From: Myxococcales bacterium
GTDB lineage: Bacteria; Myxococcota; Myxococcia; Myxococcales; Myxococcaceae
Length of the DNA stretch: 14,491 nt
Assembly: GCA_003153055.1 (NCBI GenBank)
Contig: PMBV01000327.1
Span: 1-14,491 of the forward strand
Reading direction: 5' to 3'
Shown here: piece after piece, positions 13,797 to 14,491 of the stretch
Numbering within the stretch: the stretch's first letter is position 1
Layout: every line of letters starts with the position of its first letter
Notes under the pieces: generated by a model
The model's input: only the letters and a program-made list of their open reading frames with translations
What the model was told of the DNA's origin: nothing
Database searches by the model: none
Program-made: the position numbers and the translations under genes

Positions 13797-14320
13797 GGGT
13801 TTCGTGGCCTCACGGTGGCAGGTACGCCTCGCACCTCGGAGTGTGGTGGCACCCGCCTGGTCACCACGGTGCGCGGGTGGACGACGCACCCCCGACCGAC
13901 ATGGGCCCCCGGCAAGAGGATGGAGTGGGGCCCCAGCACGACGTCGTCTTCCACGATCACCGGAGTCGGTTGGGGCCGAAGGTGTCGATCTTCTCCGGGG
14001 ATGTGGAAGTGACTATCGAGGATCTGACAGTAGGCTCCGATGCGCACGCGAGCGCCGATGACGATGCGGCCGCATGCCCAGACCGACGCACCTCCATCGA
14101 TGTGCACGTCGTCACCCAGGATCAGCTCACCCCCCGGTTCGGCCTTGAGCTCGATCGGGCACGTCGACCCGTCGAGCGTCACTCGCGCACCGAGGCGACG
14201 GACACCGGCGTCGACGACCGCTACCTTGCCAAACACACGCACGCCCGCGCCGACGCTCGTGCACCGCCGAAGCTGAAGGCGTGTCTGGAGCTGCTCGACT
14301 GCTGCTGTGACCCTCCCCAT
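13793..14320 (-). CDS. Left-handed beta-helix (WbbJ-like) acyltransferase
   Basis: A 175-residue protein with the same strand order as the beta-helix domains of the FkbH and ACP fusions: VRVFGKVAVVDAG, GARVTLDGSTCPIEL, GELILGDDVHIDGG, GRIVIGARVRIGAY, then VIVEDDVVLGPHSILLPG and the closing VRGVPATVRP. The loop ILDSHFHIPGED (H104, H106) supplies the expected catalytic His, so it is likely active. The ATG at 14320 is preferred; an upstream in-frame TTG at 14356 would add twelve residues and has no better ribosome binding site. The TGA overlaps the next gene's ATG (ATGA), indicating a two-gene minus operon, perhaps with a further gene at the right edge. Acceptor and donor are not determined by the sequence. 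Confidence 0.87.
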   Translation of the reverse strand: MGRVTAAVEQLQTRLQLRRCTSVGAGVRVFGKVAVVDAGVRRLGARVTLDGSTCPIELKAEPGGELILGDDVHIDGGASVWACGRIVIGARVRIGAYCQILDSHFHIPGEDRHLRPQPTPVIVEDDVVLGPHSILLPGAHVGRGCVVHPRTVVTRRVPPHSEVRGVPATVRPRNP

Positions 14321-14383
14321 GGCCGCATTCTCACGAAGTGGGTGCCGCGACCGCAATGGGGGGGACCTTCATCGGTCTCGCGG

Positions 14384-14491
14384 TCAGCCGCGGGCGCTCC
14401 CGATCAATTCCGGCGAGCGATGGAGCTTCGCGCCGGAGATGGGCTCGTTGTCGTCATCCAGGCACTGGCATTGGCACCGCGGACGGCGGAG
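14384..14491 (-). CDS. Possible C-terminal end of a gene cut by the window edge
   Basis: On the minus strand a frame is open from the window edge to TGA 14384-14386, giving 35 residues including CQCQCLDDDNEPISGAKLHR. It reads like protein and lies 63 bases upstream of the beta-helix gene in the same direction, so it could be an operon partner. The fragment is too short to name a family. Confidence 0.35.
   Translation of the reverse strand, partial: LRRPRCQCQCLDDDNEPISGAKLHRSPELIGSARG

Noticed and set aside
12930..14012. Plus-strand 360-codon open frame opposite the minus beta-helix genes
   Set aside because: Asp/Arg-rich shadow of hexapeptide repeats; no family signature, whereas both minus genes have clear xIG repeats and closing GNPA-type loops.
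1..14491. CRISPR arrays, tRNA or rRNA genes, intact transposases
   Set aside because: No regularly spaced repeats beyond the 2.6-copy 23-bp array, no cloverleaf or rRNA signature recognised, and no DDE or serine/tyrosine recombinase motifs seen.

Overview
This is a GC-rich, densely coding bacterial window with strong G/C preference at third codon positions. It contains a myxobacterial-looking lipoprotein, a degraded sulfatase-modifying (FGE-like) gene and broken accessory genes. I lean towards a soil-type GC-rich phylum such as Myxococcota, or possibly Acidobacteriota because of the folate/corrinoid gene pair at the left edge. No rRNA, tRNA, CRISPR array or intact insertion sequence was seen, so the placement is tentative.

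Left part (1-3500). The window opens in the C-terminal Zn/Cys domain of a methylenetetrahydrofolate reductase-type protein. It is translationally coupled (GTGA overlap) to a pterin-binding methyltetrahydrofolate methyltransferase. Together they should handle the methyl branch of one-carbon metabolism. Convergent to them is a TetR regulator plus DHA2-type MFS efflux pump operon (ATGA overlap), with an inverted repeat at the regulator's start that may be its operator.

Middle part (3500-9400). This is an accessory or decaying stretch. It holds a fragment of an unrecognised coding sequence, a 2.6-copy 23-bp tandem repeat, an orphan AAA/DUF4143 ATPase, a frame-shuffled FGE-like gene, a lipoprotein with a carboxypeptidase-regulatory-like domain, a small unlisted 59-codon ORF, an EamA/DMT permease, and a frameshifted remnant of a YoaP-like GNAT C-terminal domain. 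Roughly 870 bases before the next operon hold only debris.

Right part (9399-14491). This is the most interesting region: two convergent operons encoding five left-handed beta-helix (hexapeptide-repeat) proteins. The plus operon encodes (1) a beta-helix domain fused to a complete FkbH-like HAD/acyltransferase, the family that loads a glyceryl unit from 1,3-bisphosphoglycerate onto a carrier protein, (2) a beta-helix domain fused to an acyl carrier protein, and (3) a LacA/Maa-type acyltransferase. The minus operon encodes two more beta-helix acyltransferase-like proteins, again with an ATGA overlap, and perhaps a further gene off the right edge. Four of the five beta-helix domains share the same strand pattern and look like paralogues. 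Only three keep a histidine at or near the usual catalytic position; the ACP-fused one and one minus-strand one do not. My inference is a self-contained 'load, carry, transfer' machine that puts glyceryl (or a related hydroxyacyl) groups on a sugar or surface glycan, with an inactive beta-helix trimer serving as the ACP scaffold. The substrate and acceptor cannot be told from this window.
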